Shown piece after piece: positions 8,470 to 17,963 of a stretch of 45,740 nucleotides of DNA. The DNA is taken from assembly GCA_035399665.1 (NCBI GenBank), contig DAOPJM010000013.1:1-45740 (forward strand), written 5' to 3'. Source of the DNA: DAOPJM01 sp035399665. GTDB lineage: Bacteria > Bacillota > Clostridia > Christensenellales > CAG-138. The position numbers and the translations under genes are program-made. How positions within the stretch are numbered: position 1 is the first letter of the stretch; each line of letters starts with the position of its first letter. Under the pieces are notes generated by a model, which saw only the letters and a list, made by a program, of their open reading frames with translations, was not told the origin of the DNA and did not search any database.

Positions 8470-10458
8470 ATGGAGCTTACCGACATCAAAGGTATAGGCG
8501 CAAAGCGTGCCGAATCATTTAGAGAAATGCAGATCCTGTCCCCGCGGGATCTGCTGTTTTTCTATCCTTCATCCTACATAGACGACAGCGATGTAAAGAC
8601 AGTCGCCGCGTTGCAGGACGGGGAGAAAACTACGCTAAAACTGGTGATATGCTCATCGCCTTCGGTTTTTTATCGAGGAAAGCTTTCCATGGTCAGCGTA
8701 AGCGCTAAGGATGATACCGGCAGAATTAAGCTAAAATGGTTCAACCAGCCATATATAAAGAATCGACTTTGTAAGGGCATGGAAGTTTTCGCTTTCGGCA
8801 GCGTCAATCTGCAAAATGGAGCAGCGCTCATCAATCCTCGCATATCGGATAAGTTGATGGGCATAGTTCCTGTTTATCCTCAGATTGCGGGAGTACCGAA
8901 TGCTCTTCTGAGATCTGCCATTTCAGAGGTTCTGGATACGTTCGATGAAGACGATCCTGTTCCCACTGAGCTAATCAGAAAATACGGCCTGATGGCTCAA
9001 GGCGAAGCACTCCGCGAGATTCACATACCCTCCGAAATGTCACGCTTGCAGAAGGCGAGGGAACGTGCTGCGTTTGTAAACTCCATGCTGTACTTCATAG
9101 CGGCGGGACGTTTTGACACGGATCGTTTAGCAAAAAAAGGTATTGCCTATAACGTTGACGGTCTCATGGCAAGATTTATAAGTAAGCTAAGCTTTGTTCC
9201 GACAAACTCACAGCTTGAAGCAATGAGATCGATAGACAGCCATATGAGCGCCGACAAACCCATGAATATACTGTTGCAGGGTGATGTAGGTTCCGGAAAG
9301 ACGATGATTGCCGAGTATGCTCTGGCTGTTGCTGCGGCTAACAATAAACTCGGAGTGATGATGGTTCCGACAGAGATTTTAGCTTATCAACACTATACGG
9401 TCATGTCTAAGCTGTTTTATGGTATGTGCTGTCTGTATGTCGGAAGCATGAGCGAGGCTGAAAAAGCGGAAGTGAGACGACAGATCGCGGCAGATGAGGT
9501 TAGTATAGTGATAGGTACCCATGCACTTCTAAACGGTAATTTGGAGCTGCACAGACTTGGACTTGCCATAACCGATGAGCAACACCGCTTTGGCGTCATG
9601 CAGCGGGCGAAGCTTGCTAACAAGTCGCAAGACGTAGATCTATTGGTTATGAGCGCGACCCCTATTCCAAGAACGCTCGCACTGCTTCTCTATGGAAATC
9701 TTGATATGGCGACATTGAGTGAGCTTCCGCCTGGGAGAATCCCGATTAAGACAAGGTTTGTCTCGCAGGACAAGCGCAAGGATATGTACAGATATATTGC
9801 TAAAAAAGCCGCTGAGGGCGAAAGAGCTTATGTCGTTTGCCCGCTCATAGAGCCAACAGAAGGCTATGAGGGCTTGTCGGCAAGTGAAGTTTTCTCTGAG
9901 CTGTCGGAGCTGTTGCCAAAGATAAGGCTTAAGCTTTTGCACGGAAGGATGAATGAAGCTGAGAAGATGAGCGCGATGCAGAGCTTTGCAAGAGGTGATA
10001 CAGATATTCTTGTTGCCACAACCGTAATAGAGGTAGGAATTGATGTACCGGAGGCTTGCAGTATCGTCATTGAGGGAGCGGAACGTTTCGGACTTTCGAC
10101 CTTGCATCAGCTTAGAGGTAGGGTGGGGAGAGGCAAAAAACAATCTTATTGCTATTTACTCTCTGACAACGCCAATCCGAACAGCAATGCGAGAATAGCC
10201 GCTATGCTTAATTGCAGCGATGGCTTTGAGATTGCAAAGCAGGACCTTGAGCTGAGGGGCGCGGGGGATGTATTGGGCATTCGCCAACACGGACAGGGCG
10301 ACGCGTTCTCATACATGCTTCATGGGGGATACGATCTTGTTGATAAGGCTTCACAAGCCGCTAAGGAAGTTCTGGGCATGCAGCAAAGTGAAGCGCGTGC
10401 ATTAATCAAGCTTGCCGAGGAGCGGTTTTGCGACAGCCGAGACATAGTTATGAACTAA
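8470..10458 (+). CDS. recG: ATP-dependent DNA helicase RecG
   Basis: 662 residues. The start MELTDIKGIGAKRAESF is the wedge-preceding segment typical of RecG, followed by an OB-fold wedge region (to about residue 150). Helicase motifs are intact: Walker A GDVGSGKT from residue 271, a DEQH box (DEQHRFG) from residue 369, SATPIPRTLAL, and LRGRVGRGKKQSYC in the second RecA domain. The C terminus has the RecG-specific GAGDVLGIRQHGQG. RecG remodels stalled replication forks and Holliday junctions. It begins 3 bases after fakA and ends the operon. Start choice: ATG 8470 matches the family N terminus, although no strong binding site fits in the 3-base gap; the site would lie inside the end of fakA. 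Confidence 0.96.
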   Translation: MELTDIKGIGAKRAESFREMQILSPRDLLFFYPSSYIDDSDVKTVAALQDGEKTTLKLVICSSPSVFYRGKLSMVSVSAKDDTGRIKLKWFNQPYIKNRLCKGMEVFAFGSVNLQNGAALINPRISDKLMGIVPVYPQIAGVPNALLRSAISEVLDTFDEDDPVPTELIRKYGLMAQGEALREIHIPSEMSRLQKARERAAFVNSMLYFIAAGRFDTDRLAKKGIAYNVDGLMARFISKLSFVPTNSQLEAMRSIDSHMSADKPMNILLQGDVGSGKTMIAEYALAVAAANNKLGVMMVPTEILAYQHYTVMSKLFYGMCCLYVGSMSEAEKAEVRRQIAADEVSIVIGTHALLNGNLELHRLGLAITDEQHRFGVMQRAKLANKSQDVDLLVMSATPIPRTLALLLYGNLDMATLSELPPGRIPIKTRFVSQDKRKDMYRYIAKKAAEGERAYVVCPLIEPTEGYEGLSASEVFSELSELLPKIRLKLLHGRMNEAEKMSAMQSFARGDTDILVATTVIEVGIDVPEACSIVIEGAERFGLSTLHQLRGRVGRGKKQSYCYLLSDNANPNSNARIAAMLNCSDGFEIAKQDLELRGAGDVLGIRQHGQGDAFSYMLHGGYDLVDKASQAAKEVLGMQQSEARALIKLAEERFCDSRDIVMN

Positions 10459-10465
10459 AGAATGA

Positions 10466-10490
10466 GAGGCCTCATCGTTGATGAAGCCTC
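10466..10490. terminator. Hairpin between recG and the convergent spore-protein gene
   Basis: GAGGCCTCAT (10466-10475) pairs with ATGAAGCCTC (10481-10490) with one mismatch and loop CGTTG. It lies 15 bases beyond the stop of the minus-strand gene. The T-run is poor on the plus strand and moderate on the minus strand, so termination strength is uncertain. Confidence 0.45.
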
Positions 10491-10505
10491 CCGCACACGT
10501 TTGAA

Positions 10506-10697
10506 TTACTGCATATTCTTCTCGGCGTAAGCGATCATGCGCTTTACCATTTCGCCGCCGATACTGCCCGCCTCGCGGCTGGTCAGGTCGCCATTGTAGC
10601 CCTGCTTCAGATTGATATTCAGCGAGGACGCAACTTCAGACTTGAAGTTGTTAAGGCCGTTCTTAGATTCGGGGATCAAAGCTCCGTTTCTAGCCAT
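10506..10697 (-). CDS. Small acid-soluble spore protein, alpha/beta type
   Basis: 63 residues with the family signatures ASSLNINLKQGYNGDLTS and SREAGSIGGEMVKRMI. The second contains the E-A/S-G cleavage region cut by the germination protease GPR. These proteins coat and protect DNA in the dormant spore core. AAAGGAGGTGA precedes the ATG at 10697 by 7 bases. The gene is monocistronic, divergent from miaB and convergent with recG. Expression in the forespore under sigma-G is expected from the family; I could not identify a convincing sigma-G promoter by eye. Its presence is the best evidence in the window that the organism forms endospores. Confidence 0.95.
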   Translation of the reverse strand: MARNGALIPESKNGLNNFKSEVASSLNINLKQGYNGDLTSREAGSIGGEMVKRMIAYAEKNMQ

Positions 10698-10797
10698 GCA
10701 ATTTCACCTCCTTTTGTAAGTGTAATCTTAATCTCTCCGATTTTTCGTTTTGTATTAGTGGTAAATTCTGCTTTTTTCGCTTTGTTTTGTTTATGTC

Positions 10798-10826
10798 TTG
10801 AAAAAAGGCGTCTGTTGAGTTATAAT
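10798..10826 (+). promoter_or_regulatory. Sigma-A promoter of the miaB-mutS-mutL-miaA operon
   Basis: TTGAAA at 10798-10803, a 17-bp spacer and a perfect TATAAT at 10821-10826. It is the only strong promoter seen for the run of genes to 19201. Confidence 0.8.
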
Positions 10827-10849
10827 AAAGTGATTTTTTGTGGGGTAAA

Positions 10850-12244
10850 ATGATGAAAGAAAAACTCTTGGTATCTGAAAACGAACTTAACAGACAAACG
10901 CAAATCGCGGCACGCATAGAAGCCGAGAATGCGGGGCTTGATAAGCTCTGCTTCGTAGAGACCTACGGCTGCCAAATGAATGTTCGCGACAGTGAGACCA
11001 TATATGGACAGCTGCTTCGCATGGGCTATCGTGCGACTGCAGACAGAGACAAGGCCGATGTGCTGATCTTCAACACCTGCTGCGTGAGAGACCACGCGGA
11101 GAAACGTGTTTTCGGCAATATCGGAGCTTTGAGGGAGCGCAAGCAGGAGAAGCCGGAACTCATTATAGGAGTCTCAGGCTGTATGATGCAGCAAAACGAT
11201 GTTGCCAAAAGGCTTATGCGAAGGTTCCCATATGTGAACCTGGTGTTTGGAACAAACGTACTGCACAGACTGCCCGAGATGTTTGAGATGGTGCTGCAAG
11301 GCGAAAGAGTGTGCGTTACTGACTCCGATGACGCCATAGCGGAGGGCTTGCCCGCCTTGCGCGACTCGTCCGTTTCCGCGTTTGTGAATATCATGTACGG
11401 CTGCAACAATTTCTGCTCGTACTGCATTGTGCCATATGTGCGCGGGCGAGAGCGTTCAAGAAGTGTCGAGGATATAGTTGGCGAAATCGAAGCGCTTGCA
11501 AAGACCGGAATCAAGGAAATCACTCTGCTTGGACAGAATGTTAATTCTTATTCAAGTGAGGGCGCTGACTTTGCGGAGCTTCTGCAAAGGGTCAATCGCA
11601 TTCAATCGATAAGCAGGATACGCTTTATGTCGTCGCATCCAAAGGACTTGTCGGACAGGGTCATTGACGCCATCGCAGGCTGCGACAAGGTGTGTCACCA
11701 TGTACATCTGCCCGTACAGTCGGGGAGCGACAGGATACTTGCGCTTATGAACCGCAAATATACCAGAGAGCGTTATCTTGAGATAATGTCTTTACTGCGC
11801 CAAAGGATAGATGATATCGAATTTACCACCGATATCATTGTGGGCTTTCCGACGGAGATGGAGGAGGACTTCGAACAAACTCTGTCACTCGTATCAAAAG
11901 CTCAGTATGCTTCTGCCTTTACGTTCAAGTATTCACCGCGAGCCGGTACAGCTGCGGCGAAGATGGATGGACAGGTGGAGGAAGCGGTAAAGAAGGACAG
12001 GCTTTTAAGGCTTAACGAGCTGCAGGCCGTCTATACTCGTCTTGACAACGAAAAGTACTTGGGCTATGTCGGTGAAGTCTTGATCGAAGGATTCGATGAA
12101 CGAGATGAGACGCTGCTTTACGGTAAGTACTCAAACTTCAAGATGGTATATTTCAAAGGGGATCCATCGAGGGTCGGCCAGTTCGCGACCGTGAAAGCTG
12201 AGCGCTGCATGAGAAACTCGCTCATTGGCAGTGAGGTGAAATGA
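10850..12244 (+). CDS. miaB: tRNA-2-methylthio-N6-dimethylallyladenosine synthase MiaB
   Basis: 464 residues of the radical SAM methylthiotransferase family. The N-terminal UPF0004 domain (TYGCQMNVRDSE, FNTCCVRDHAEKR, GCMMQQ) supplies three Cys for an auxiliary cluster. The radical SAM motif is CNNFCSYC in YGCNNFCSYCIVPYVRGRE, and a C-terminal TRAM domain ends the protein. MiaB adds the 2-methylthio group to i6A37, the product of MiaA, whose gene is in the same operon. The start is ATG 10850 (ATG 10853 is equally possible); a TTG at 10838 lies only 12 bases past the -10 box and leaves no room for a ribosome binding site. It overlaps nothing; the next gene begins 2 bases after the stop. Confidence 0.95.
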   Translation: MMKEKLLVSENELNRQTQIAARIEAENAGLDKLCFVETYGCQMNVRDSETIYGQLLRMGYRATADRDKADVLIFNTCCVRDHAEKRVFGNIGALRERKQEKPELIIGVSGCMMQQNDVAKRLMRRFPYVNLVFGTNVLHRLPEMFEMVLQGERVCVTDSDDAIAEGLPALRDSSVSAFVNIMYGCNNFCSYCIVPYVRGRERSRSVEDIVGEIEALAKTGIKEITLLGQNVNSYSSEGADFAELLQRVNRIQSISRIRFMSSHPKDLSDRVIDAIAGCDKVCHHVHLPVQSGSDRILALMNRKYTRERYLEIMSLLRQRIDDIEFTTDIIVGFPTEMEEDFEQTLSLVSKAQYASAFTFKYSPRAGTAAAKMDGQVEEAVKKDRLLRLNELQAVYTRLDNEKYLGYVGEVLIEGFDERDETLLYGKYSNFKMVYFKGDPSRVGQFATVKAERCMRNSLIGSEVK

Positions 12245-12245
12245 A

Positions 12246-12494
12246 ATGGAAAACAATGCAACTCTCTTGGAAAGCTTAGCGTGTGAATATCGAGAGAAGC
12301 TCACCACGCTTATGGATTTGCTGCAAAGCGATAACTACGACGGTAAGGAAGCCGCCGCGTTAAGCTGCGATATTGAATACCTTAGAGATGTTATAACGCA
12401 GGAGATAGCAAAGGGCGGTGTGAGTGTGAGCTGTGCGGGGGATTGTTCCGTATGCTCCGGCTGCGCAAAAGGCTATAAAGGGGAGGAAAAATAG
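12246..12494 (+). CDS. Small helical protein with Cys-rich tail, between miaB and mutS
   Basis: 82 residues that I do not recognise as a named family. The first ~55 residues look helical (LLESLACEYREKLTTLMDLL... and DIEYLRDVITQEIAK). The tail CAGDCSVCSGCAKG has four closely spaced Cys, suggesting a metal or iron-sulfur site. GAGGTGAA sits just before ATG 12246, and the stop is one base from the mutS ATG, so it is translated as part of the operon. In Bacillus subtilis the position after miaB is occupied by ymcA (ricA), a small helical protein of an iron-sulfur-binding RNA-processing complex. Sequence similarity to RicA is not evident by eye, so equivalence is inference from position and the Cys tail only. 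Confidence 0.8.
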   Translation: MENNATLLESLACEYREKLTTLMDLLQSDNYDGKEAAALSCDIEYLRDVITQEIAKGGVSVSCAGDCSVCSGCAKGYKGEEK

Positions 12495-12495
12495 T

Positions 12496-15108
12496 ATGGC
12501 GGGAACCATAACTCCCATGATGCGGCAATACCTTGAGCTGAAGGATCAGTACAAGGATTGTTTTCTGTTTTATCGTTTGGGCGACTTCTACGAAATGTTT
12601 TTTGATGACGCCAAGACAGTCTCAAAGCTGCTCGGCTTGACATTGACAGGACGCGACTGCGGGCTTGATGATCGCGCTCCCATGTGCGGAGTTCCTTATC
12701 ATTCAGTTGACGGCTATATCAATCGTTTAATAGCTTTGGGCTGCAAGGTGGCTATCTGCGATCAAATGGAGGATCCCGCAACCGCAAAGGGGCTTGTTGA
12801 GCGCGCCATAACTCGCATAATTACTCCGGGAACGGTCATCGATAACGGTGTGCTTGACAGCAGCAAAAACAACTATATCGTCTGCGTGTACCTTGCAAAG
12901 AATGGCATAGGCTGTGCCTGCTGCGATGTATCAACGGGTGCGTTTTCAATAGCCGAATACCAAGGCGAATCTGCAGCGTCCTCCCTTATTGACGAGTTGG
13001 CAAGGCTCGATCCCGGAGAGGTTTTGGCGAATGAAACGCTGTTCGAAAACGAGCTGCTCACTCACAAAATAAAAAGCCTCTACTATCTTGAGAAGCAACC
13101 CGAGGTAGCTTTCCGCCAAAGCAGCGCCGTTGGTCGCCTCTGCCGTCATTTTGGCGTTAATTCGCTTGACGGTTTCGGAATAACGGATAAAGCCATTGCT
13201 GTTTGTGCTGCGGGTGCCTTAATGAAGTACCTTGAGGACACGCAGAAGAATGCGCTGTCACACATACGCTCTGTTAGATATGTCAATTCGCGTGACCATA
13301 TGCATATCGACGCTTCGACAAGGCGCAATTTGGAGCTGGTTTCGCCGCTCAATCCCGACGGAAGCGGCAAAAATACATTGTTCGGACTGCTGAATCTTTG
13401 CAAGACCGGTATGGGTTCGCGAACTTTGAGGACATGGATTGAAAGCCCGCTGCAAAACAAGCTTGGTATAACACAGAGACTTGACGCCGTTGATGAGCTG
13501 TTCAATGAGTATCAAGCCTGTCAGAAGTTCTCCGCACTCTTGGACCGCGTATATGACATAGAGCGCCTATCAAGCAAGATAGCTTACGGAACGATAGGTG
13601 GCAAGGACTGTGTAGCTTTACTGCGTTCATTGCAGTGCATTGCTCCGATAAAGGCAATGCTGGGTGACGCACAGAGTGACGCGCTTGTCCGCATACAGCG
13701 GGAGCTTGACTGCATGGATGACGCGATTCAGCTTTTGGATTCTGCCATATCGCCTGACGCGCCTGTTGCCGTCAAGGACGGAGGGTTCATACGAAGCGGC
13801 TATAACGCGGAGGTGGATGAGCTTAGAGAGATCGAGCGCAACAGTAAAGCGTGGCTTGAAGCCCTTGTGACGCGTGAACGTGAGGCCACCGGTATCAAGA
13901 CCCTGCGTATAGGCTATAACCGCGTGTTTGGCTACTATATCGAGGTCAGCAAGTCATTCACGGGCAAAGTCCCATATAACTACGAACGTAAACAAACCCT
14001 TGTCAACGCGGAGAGGTATATCACTCCGGAGTTGAAGGAGATAGAACAAAAGGTGCTTACGGCGGGGGATAGGCTCCTGTCGCTTGAGACGGAGCTTTAC
14101 GCTCAGGTTAAGGAAGCGCTGCTTGACTGCATAGAAAGATTACAGGCCGATTCAACCCTTATAGGCGAACTCGATGCTTATTGTGCGCTCGCCATAACCG
14201 CAAAGGTCAACCGATATGTTAAGCCTGCCATAAATGAAGAAGGCATCATTTCCATATATGGCGGAAGGCACCCGATAGTCGAACACAGCAGCAGTGAGAG
14301 CTTCATTCCTAATGATGTACTGCTGAACCGTGACGCGGACAGGCTGTTGATTATAACAGGGCCGAATATGGCGGGCAAGAGTACGTTTATGCGCCAGACA
14401 GCCTTGATAACTTTAATGGCGCATATAGGCTCGTTCGTGCCTGCGGACAGCGCTGACGTCTGTATAGTGGACAGGATATTCACAAGGATAGGTGCATCTG
14501 ACGACTTGGCTTCCGGCAGAAGTACGTTCATGGTAGAGATGAACGAGATGGCCAACATTCTGAATAACGCGACGCGGGACAGTCTGCTGATTCTTGATGA
14601 GATTGGGCGCGGAACCAGTACCTTCGACGGTTTGAGCATCGCATGGGCGGTACTTGAGCATGTAGCGGACATAGACCGTTGTGGCGCAAAGACGCTGTTC
14701 GCGACTCATTTTCATGAATTGAGCGAGCTTGAGGGCAAGCTTGACGGCGTAAAGAACTTTCGAATCTCCGTGAAGGAGATGGGGGAGAGCATACTGTTTC
14801 TTCGCAAAATTGTGAGAGGCAGTGCCGATAAAAGCTTTGGAATCCAGGTCGCAAGGCTTGCCGGCATACCTGATTCTGTCCTCAAAAGAGCCAAGGAAAT
14901 ACTTGGTGACCTGGAACAGGCGGATCTTGCGGCGAAGGAAAAGCGCGGCGGTCAGGTCACACAGGAAGAACAGCCGAAAGCCGGAGTGATTACGGGTGAC
15001 GCAGACCGTGTTGTGATTCAAGCAATCAAAGCTTTGGATATAAACGCGATGTCTCCTATGGAGGCGTTAAAAACTCTATTTGAGTACAGCGAGATACTGA
15101 TGGGGTAA
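12496..15108 (+). CDS. mutS: DNA mismatch repair protein MutS
   Basis: 870 residues. The N-terminal mismatch-recognition motif is present as FYRLGDFYEMFFDDA (the F-x-E of MutS). The lever/clamp region follows, and the ATPase has GPNMAGKST from residue 622, DDLASGRSTFMVEM, LLILDEIGRGTSTFDG and the ATHFHEL box. MutS recognises mismatches and recruits MutL, encoded next. The start is ATG 12496 with GGGGAGGAAAA upstream; a longer in-frame opening inside the preceding gene (from 12433) is rejected because it lacks family similarity. A C-terminal extension without a clear motif ends the protein. Clostridial MutS1 of this length is typical. Confidence 0.97.
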   Translation: MAGTITPMMRQYLELKDQYKDCFLFYRLGDFYEMFFDDAKTVSKLLGLTLTGRDCGLDDRAPMCGVPYHSVDGYINRLIALGCKVAICDQMEDPATAKGLVERAITRIITPGTVIDNGVLDSSKNNYIVCVYLAKNGIGCACCDVSTGAFSIAEYQGESAASSLIDELARLDPGEVLANETLFENELLTHKIKSLYYLEKQPEVAFRQSSAVGRLCRHFGVNSLDGFGITDKAIAVCAAGALMKYLEDTQKNALSHIRSVRYVNSRDHMHIDASTRRNLELVSPLNPDGSGKNTLFGLLNLCKTGMGSRTLRTWIESPLQNKLGITQRLDAVDELFNEYQACQKFSALLDRVYDIERLSSKIAYGTIGGKDCVALLRSLQCIAPIKAMLGDAQSDALVRIQRELDCMDDAIQLLDSAISPDAPVAVKDGGFIRSGYNAEVDELREIERNSKAWLEALVTREREATGIKTLRIGYNRVFGYYIEVSKSFTGKVPYNYERKQTLVNAERYITPELKEIEQKVLTAGDRLLSLETELYAQVKEALLDCIERLQADSTLIGELDAYCALAITAKVNRYVKPAINEEGIISIYGGRHPIVEHSSSESFIPNDVLLNRDADRLLIITGPNMAGKSTFMRQTALITLMAHIGSFVPADSADVCIVDRIFTRIGASDDLASGRSTFMVEMNEMANILNNATRDSLLILDEIGRGTSTFDGLSIAWAVLEHVADIDRCGAKTLFATHFHELSELEGKLDGVKNFRISVKEMGESILFLRKIVRGSADKSFGIQVARLAGIPDSVLKRAKEILGDLEQADLAAKEKRGGQVTQEEQPKAGVITGDADRVVIQAIKALDINAMSPMEALKTLFEYSEILMG

Positions 15109-15114
15109 GCAATC

Positions 15115-17019
15115 ATGAATAACGTTATCAAGCCTTCAAAAATAATTGTATTAAGCCCGCATGTTGCAAACAGCATAGCTGCGGGCGAGGTTGTGGAACG
15201 CCCGTCTTCCATTGTTAAGGAATTGGTTGAGAACTCCATTGACGCCGGCGCAAGCTCAATTAGCGTTGAGATAAAAGAAGGCGGAATTGAAAGCATACTC
15301 ATTTGCGACAACGGATGCGGAATACCGCCTGAAGATTGTCTGAACGCTTTTATGCGCCATGCGACGAGCAAAATTCATAGTGTAGAGGATCTTGGAAACA
15401 TTGGCACACTCGGATTTAGAGGTGAGGCTTTGGCTTCCATAGCCGCCGTCGCAAGGACGTCGCTTACTACAAGGACTGCCGACAACGAATGCGGAAGGCG
15501 CGTTGTAATCGAGCAAGGGAAAATAGAGGAGAACGTTGACTGTGCTTGTCCGTTGGGAACGCAGGTTTTGGTGACGGATCTGTTTGCAAATATTCCCGCG
15601 AGACTGAAGTTCTTGAAATCTCCAAGAGCGGAGTCAGGCAGTATCGGTGATTATCTTTCAAGATGCATACTTGCCAACCCCGGCATTGCGATAAGATACG
15701 TCAGCAACGATAAAAAGATCTATGAGAGCTTTGAAGGACAATCCCTTAAGGATACCATCGTGCAGGTTTATGGACAGGCGGTGGAGTCGCAGCTTTTGAA
15801 GGTAGAATTTGACAATGGCTATATCCGAATTGACGGCTTTATAGGCTCATCCGAGCTGTCAAGTCCCAATCGCAGCCGCCAATCATTCTTTGTGAATGGC
15901 AGATACATTAAGTCCAACGCTTTGTCATTCAACGTCCTAAGGGCATATGACACACGGTTGATGTCTAACAGATACCCATTTGCAGTGCTTAACCTTACCA
16001 TAGCTTTGGGTGAAGTTGACGTTAACGTGCATCCTTCAAAGACTGAGATACGTTTCGTAAACGAGGGTAAGGCTATGAACGCGGTATATATGGCTTGCAG
16101 GGAAGCGCTGAGCCGCGAGGTGATAACATACCCCAAGGTGAATGTAGCTTCTGAAGCTATGCCCTCAAGCTGTGAGGTTGTCATGAAAAGTTCGACAGCC
16201 GCGCCGTCATACGGAAGCATCGAGGACATACCCTTCGAGGAAAAGCCGATAGTTCGCAGCAGTGGCGACATGAGCGGTGGAAGTAAGGGAGCGGCGGATA
16301 TTCCTAACCGAAAGCCGGAGACTTCATTTTATCATTCAAATGGAGCTTCATTCAGCATGAGAGAACCTTCTCGCTCCGCGGGAAACACATGGGAGTCCAA
16401 ACCATTGTGGGATATTGCAAAACGTCCGACAAGTGTGGCCGAGCTTCGTGATGTGAATGTTGTGGGTCAAGTGTTCGGAACGTTCTGGATAGCGGAGAAG
16501 GGCGATGATATGTACCTCATCGACCAACACGCCGCGCACGAACGCAGACTTTATGAGCAGCTCATTAACCAAAAGATAAGCATGACTTCTCAAAGGCTGC
16601 TGATACCGATGACGGTGAAGCTTCTTCCGGAGGAGTATGAAGCCGTGTATTCATATACGAATGAACTCAAGCTGCTGGGATTCGTATGGAGCCAAGGCGA
16701 CGAGCCATTGACCTTAAAGCTCAGTTCATTGCCCGTACTCGGAGGGAAGCTTGTAAATACAGCGTATTTTCCCGAGGCATTGGAGATACTGAACAACGGC
16801 AGTAAGCGTGTCGGTGAAGACCTCATAAAGGAACGGCTTACGCAGTCCGCTTGCAAGCACGCGGTTAAGGCAGGCGATGCATTGAGCCGTGAGGAGATAT
16901 GCAGCTTACTCTCGTACTTCATTACTGACGGAATACCCTTGACTTGTCCGCATGGTCGTCCGGTCATAACCAAGATCTCACGCCACGAAATTGACAAGAT
17001 GTTCAAACGAATAGTATGA
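15115..17019 (+). CDS. mutL: DNA mismatch repair endonuclease MutL
   Basis: 634 residues. The N-terminal GHKL ATPase carries GEVVERPSSIVKELVENSID, DNGCGI, and GFRGEALASIA. A low-complexity linker (about residues 340-430) joins it to the C-terminal dimerisation/nuclease domain. That domain has DQHAAHERRLYE from residue 470, the DQHA-x2-E-x4-E metal site of nicking MutL proteins, plus ACKHAVKAGD and CPHGRP. This is an endonuclease-type MutL, as in bacteria without MutH. It starts 6 bases after mutS and overlaps miaA by 4 bases. Confidence 0.97.
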   Translation: MNNVIKPSKIIVLSPHVANSIAAGEVVERPSSIVKELVENSIDAGASSISVEIKEGGIESILICDNGCGIPPEDCLNAFMRHATSKIHSVEDLGNIGTLGFRGEALASIAAVARTSLTTRTADNECGRRVVIEQGKIEENVDCACPLGTQVLVTDLFANIPARLKFLKSPRAESGSIGDYLSRCILANPGIAIRYVSNDKKIYESFEGQSLKDTIVQVYGQAVESQLLKVEFDNGYIRIDGFIGSSELSSPNRSRQSFFVNGRYIKSNALSFNVLRAYDTRLMSNRYPFAVLNLTIALGEVDVNVHPSKTEIRFVNEGKAMNAVYMACREALSREVITYPKVNVASEAMPSSCEVVMKSSTAAPSYGSIEDIPFEEKPIVRSSGDMSGGSKGAADIPNRKPETSFYHSNGASFSMREPSRSAGNTWESKPLWDIAKRPTSVAELRDVNVVGQVFGTFWIAEKGDDMYLIDQHAAHERRLYEQLINQKISMTSQRLLIPMTVKLLPEEYEAVYSYTNELKLLGFVWSQGDEPLTLKLSSLPVLGGKLVNTAYFPEALEILNNGSKRVGEDLIKERLTQSACKHAVKAGDALSREEICSLLSYFITDGIPLTCPHGRPVITKISRHEIDKMFKRIV

Positions 17020-17963
17020 GCAGCTCATCGGTTATTGCAATAATAGGGCCTACGGCCTGCGGTAAAACGGCTCTGTCTGTTGCTCTTGCGAAGCGCATAG
17101 ACGCGGAGATAGTTTCCTGCGATTCCGCTGCCGTCTATAAGGGGCTTGACATAGGCACGGCCAAGCCCACGCAGGCTGAACAGTCGGGCGTTATACATCA
17201 TATGCTAAGCTGCATTGATCCAAGAGAGACGAGCTTCTCGGTTCATGAGTTTGCTGCACTTGCGCGAAAAGCAATAGACGAGATTCAAAGCCGAGGTAAA
17301 TGCGTGATAGCCGTCGGAGGCAGCGGGATGTATCTCGACGCGGTTTTGTGCGATATGGAACATTCCGCGCCATCCGATTCCTTGATTCGGGGAGAGCTTG
17401 AGCGTGAATATGATGATAGTCCCTTCACCCTGTACGCAGAGCTTAACAAAGTCGATCCGCATTGCGCAGAGCGCCTGCACCCAAATGACAAGAAACGTGT
17501 TGTGCGCGCAATGGAAGTGTACAGGATAACGGGCAAGCCGTTCTCCGAGCTAAACACGGATTACGCTGCGGCGCAGCAGCGCTATCGCTATGATACGGTA
17601 AAGGTAGGTCTAAATACTGACAGAGAAGTTCTTTACGCAAGAATTGACAAGCGTGTCGATGACATGATGAAGCGAGGCTTACTCGACGAAGTGAAGGCTC
17701 TGCATACGCAAGGCTTGGATGCTCGGCTTACTGCGATGCAGGCGATTGGATACGCGCAGCTGCTTGCATACCTTGATGGCAAGATTACGCTTGACGAGGC
17801 AGCAGAGGTGATTAAGCGCGATTCGCGCCGATTTGCAAAACGCCAGCTCACATGGTTCAATAGGGACAAATCGGTGGAATGGTTCGACGTTTCTCGGTTC
17901 ATCAGTATCGACGAACTGTGCGGCGCCGTATATGAATATCTTAATATGAAAGGCAAGCTATGA
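17016..17963 (+). CDS. miaA: tRNA dimethylallyltransferase MiaA
   Basis: 315 residues. P-loop GPTACGKT at residues 11-18, followed by VSCDSAAVYKGLDIGTAKPT and the IGGSGMY-like region (AVGGSGMYLDAV). The C-terminal KRDSRRFAKRQLTWFNRD is diagnostic. MiaA transfers dimethylallyl to A37 of tRNAs that read UNN codons; MiaB, encoded upstream, then thiomethylates it. The ATG overlaps the mutL stop (ATGA), indicating translational coupling; its own stop overlaps the next start in the same way. Confidence 0.96.
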   Translation: MSSSSVIAIIGPTACGKTALSVALAKRIDAEIVSCDSAAVYKGLDIGTAKPTQAEQSGVIHHMLSCIDPRETSFSVHEFAALARKAIDEIQSRGKCVIAVGGSGMYLDAVLCDMEHSAPSDSLIRGELEREYDDSPFTLYAELNKVDPHCAERLHPNDKKRVVRAMEVYRITGKPFSELNTDYAAAQQRYRYDTVKVGLNTDREVLYARIDKRVDDMMKRGLLDEVKALHTQGLDARLTAMQAIGYAQLLAYLDGKITLDEAAEVIKRDSRRFAKRQLTWFNRDKSVEWFDVSRFISIDELCGAVYEYLNMKGKL

